Shown piece after piece: positions 60,246 through 60,291 of a stretch of DNA of 60,291 bases. The translations under genes were made by a program, and so were the position numbers. How positions within the stretch are numbered: the stretch's first letter is position 1; every line of letters begins with the position of its first letter. The notes under the pieces were generated by a model. That model searched no databases, had not been told where the DNA came from, and saw nothing but the letters and a program-made list of their open reading frames with translations. Source of the stretch: an uncultured Lachnospiraceae bacterium (GTDB lineage Bacteria; Bacillota; Clostridia; Lachnospirales; Lachnospiraceae); assembly GCA_902489645.1 (NCBI GenBank), contig CABUAW010000009.1:1-60291 (forward strand). The letters are read 5' to 3'.

Positions 60246-60291
60246 AGAGCGGAAGGGCGCAAGGAAGGACGCAAGGAAGGGCGTAAGGAAG
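59574..60291 (+). CDS. Rpn family PD-(D/E)XK nuclease, copy 2 (partial)
   Basis: ATG at 59574 after AGGAG (59561-59565); 239 codons are visible and the frame is open to the right edge. Core is the same as copy 1: RMDVF (Asp), DMEAQ (Glu/Gln), YYQSLMDSSLLEPG, GRNEDEVPSELVEF. After ELEERNT it continues as repeated EGRKEGRKEGRKE, the charged tail usual in this family, which copy 1 lost. It is the better candidate for a working enzyme. Confidence 0.8.
   Translation, partial: MEEKKALKDLNLIDRFLFAEVMDDLEANQDVLSIILGQDIRLILPSQTEKEHRVSPLAKSIRMDVFSMSEEGIVYDMEAQSTYKGDLRKRSRYYQSLMDSSLLEPGTDNYNLLKDSYIIVITDYDIFGLGKYCYTFSPICHEAPELSLHDGAIRIFLNTRGRNEDEVPSELVEFLHYMENTTDDAAAKSGSERIRRIHKRVCKAKKGEMVGMRFLRELEERNTARAEGRKEGRKEGRKE

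Noticed and set aside
1..60291. CRISPR array, tRNA or rRNA genes
   Set aside because: No regular direct repeats with spacers and no cloverleaf or rRNA segments were seen on reading through; a tRNA could be missed by eye.

Overview
The window looks like a chromosomal segment of a spore-forming, low-to-medium GC Clostridia, most likely a Lachnospiraceae member. The reasons are an alpha/beta-type small acid-soluble spore protein, Gram-positive ribosome binding sites (AGGAGG) throughout, a T-box leader on the trp operon, a tig-clpP-clpX-lon-engB block in the order usual for Clostridia, a DUF4364 protein, and a sortase-type surface protein. No rRNA, tRNA or CRISPR array was seen.

Layout. 1-900: end of a secreted Cthe_2159-like carbohydrate-binding protein. 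1.0-7.9 kb: an accessory block with a small serine recombinase, a 1440-residue wall-anchored adhesin (beta-helix-like region, complete vWFA MIDAS, Pro/Thr stalk, sorting signal), a TnpB-family protein that has lost all three RuvC catalytic acids, and immediately after it a hairpin-rich stretch ending in a strong terminator. This resembles the nuclease-dead, RNA-guided TnpB derivatives known as TldR. 7.9-18.7 kb: a tail-only phage-derived locus. It has an XRE repressor with three evenly spaced operators, a thioredoxin, tail terminator, tube, chaperone pair joined by a -1 frameshift, tape measure, Dit, Tal with an S74 chaperone, two distal proteins (one built from InlB-type repeats) and a GH25/LysM endolysin. 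There is no capsid, portal, terminase or integrase, so it is best read as a domesticated siphophage tail (F-type tailocin-like).

18.7-28 kb: pyridoxal kinase, then a dipeptide/oligopeptide ABC transporter operon (D-F-A-B-C) followed by an Xaa-Pro peptidase and a cyclophilin, which suggests uptake and breakdown of proline-containing peptides. 28-34.8 kb: tryptophan T-box and trpEGDCFBA. 34.9-38.1 kb: fructose module fruK-fruA plus an HPr with the active His15 but Arg at position 46. 38.2-41.4 kb: lipoprotein, MATE exporter, CYTH protein and SASP. 41.5-49.5 kb: trigger factor, ClpP, ClpX, Lon, EngB and a beta-CASP metallo-hydrolase. 49.5-52.2 kb, minus strand: malic enzyme, radical SAM and DUF4364. 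52.3-56 kb: DUF362 ferredoxin, a Crh-like HPr that keeps Ser46 but lacks His15, a hot-dog thioesterase, and a divergent LysR / alpha-beta hydrolase pair. 56-60.3 kb: two copies of an Rpn-type PD-(D/E)XK nuclease gene with duplicated leaders, flanking an SdpI remnant, an aldo/keto reductase and a winged-helix regulator with a DtxR-like operator.

The strongest candidates for something new are the dead-TnpB plus structured RNA downstream of an adhesin and a recombinase, and the repressor-controlled tail-only locus. All functional calls rest on reading translated sequence by eye; no database search was run.
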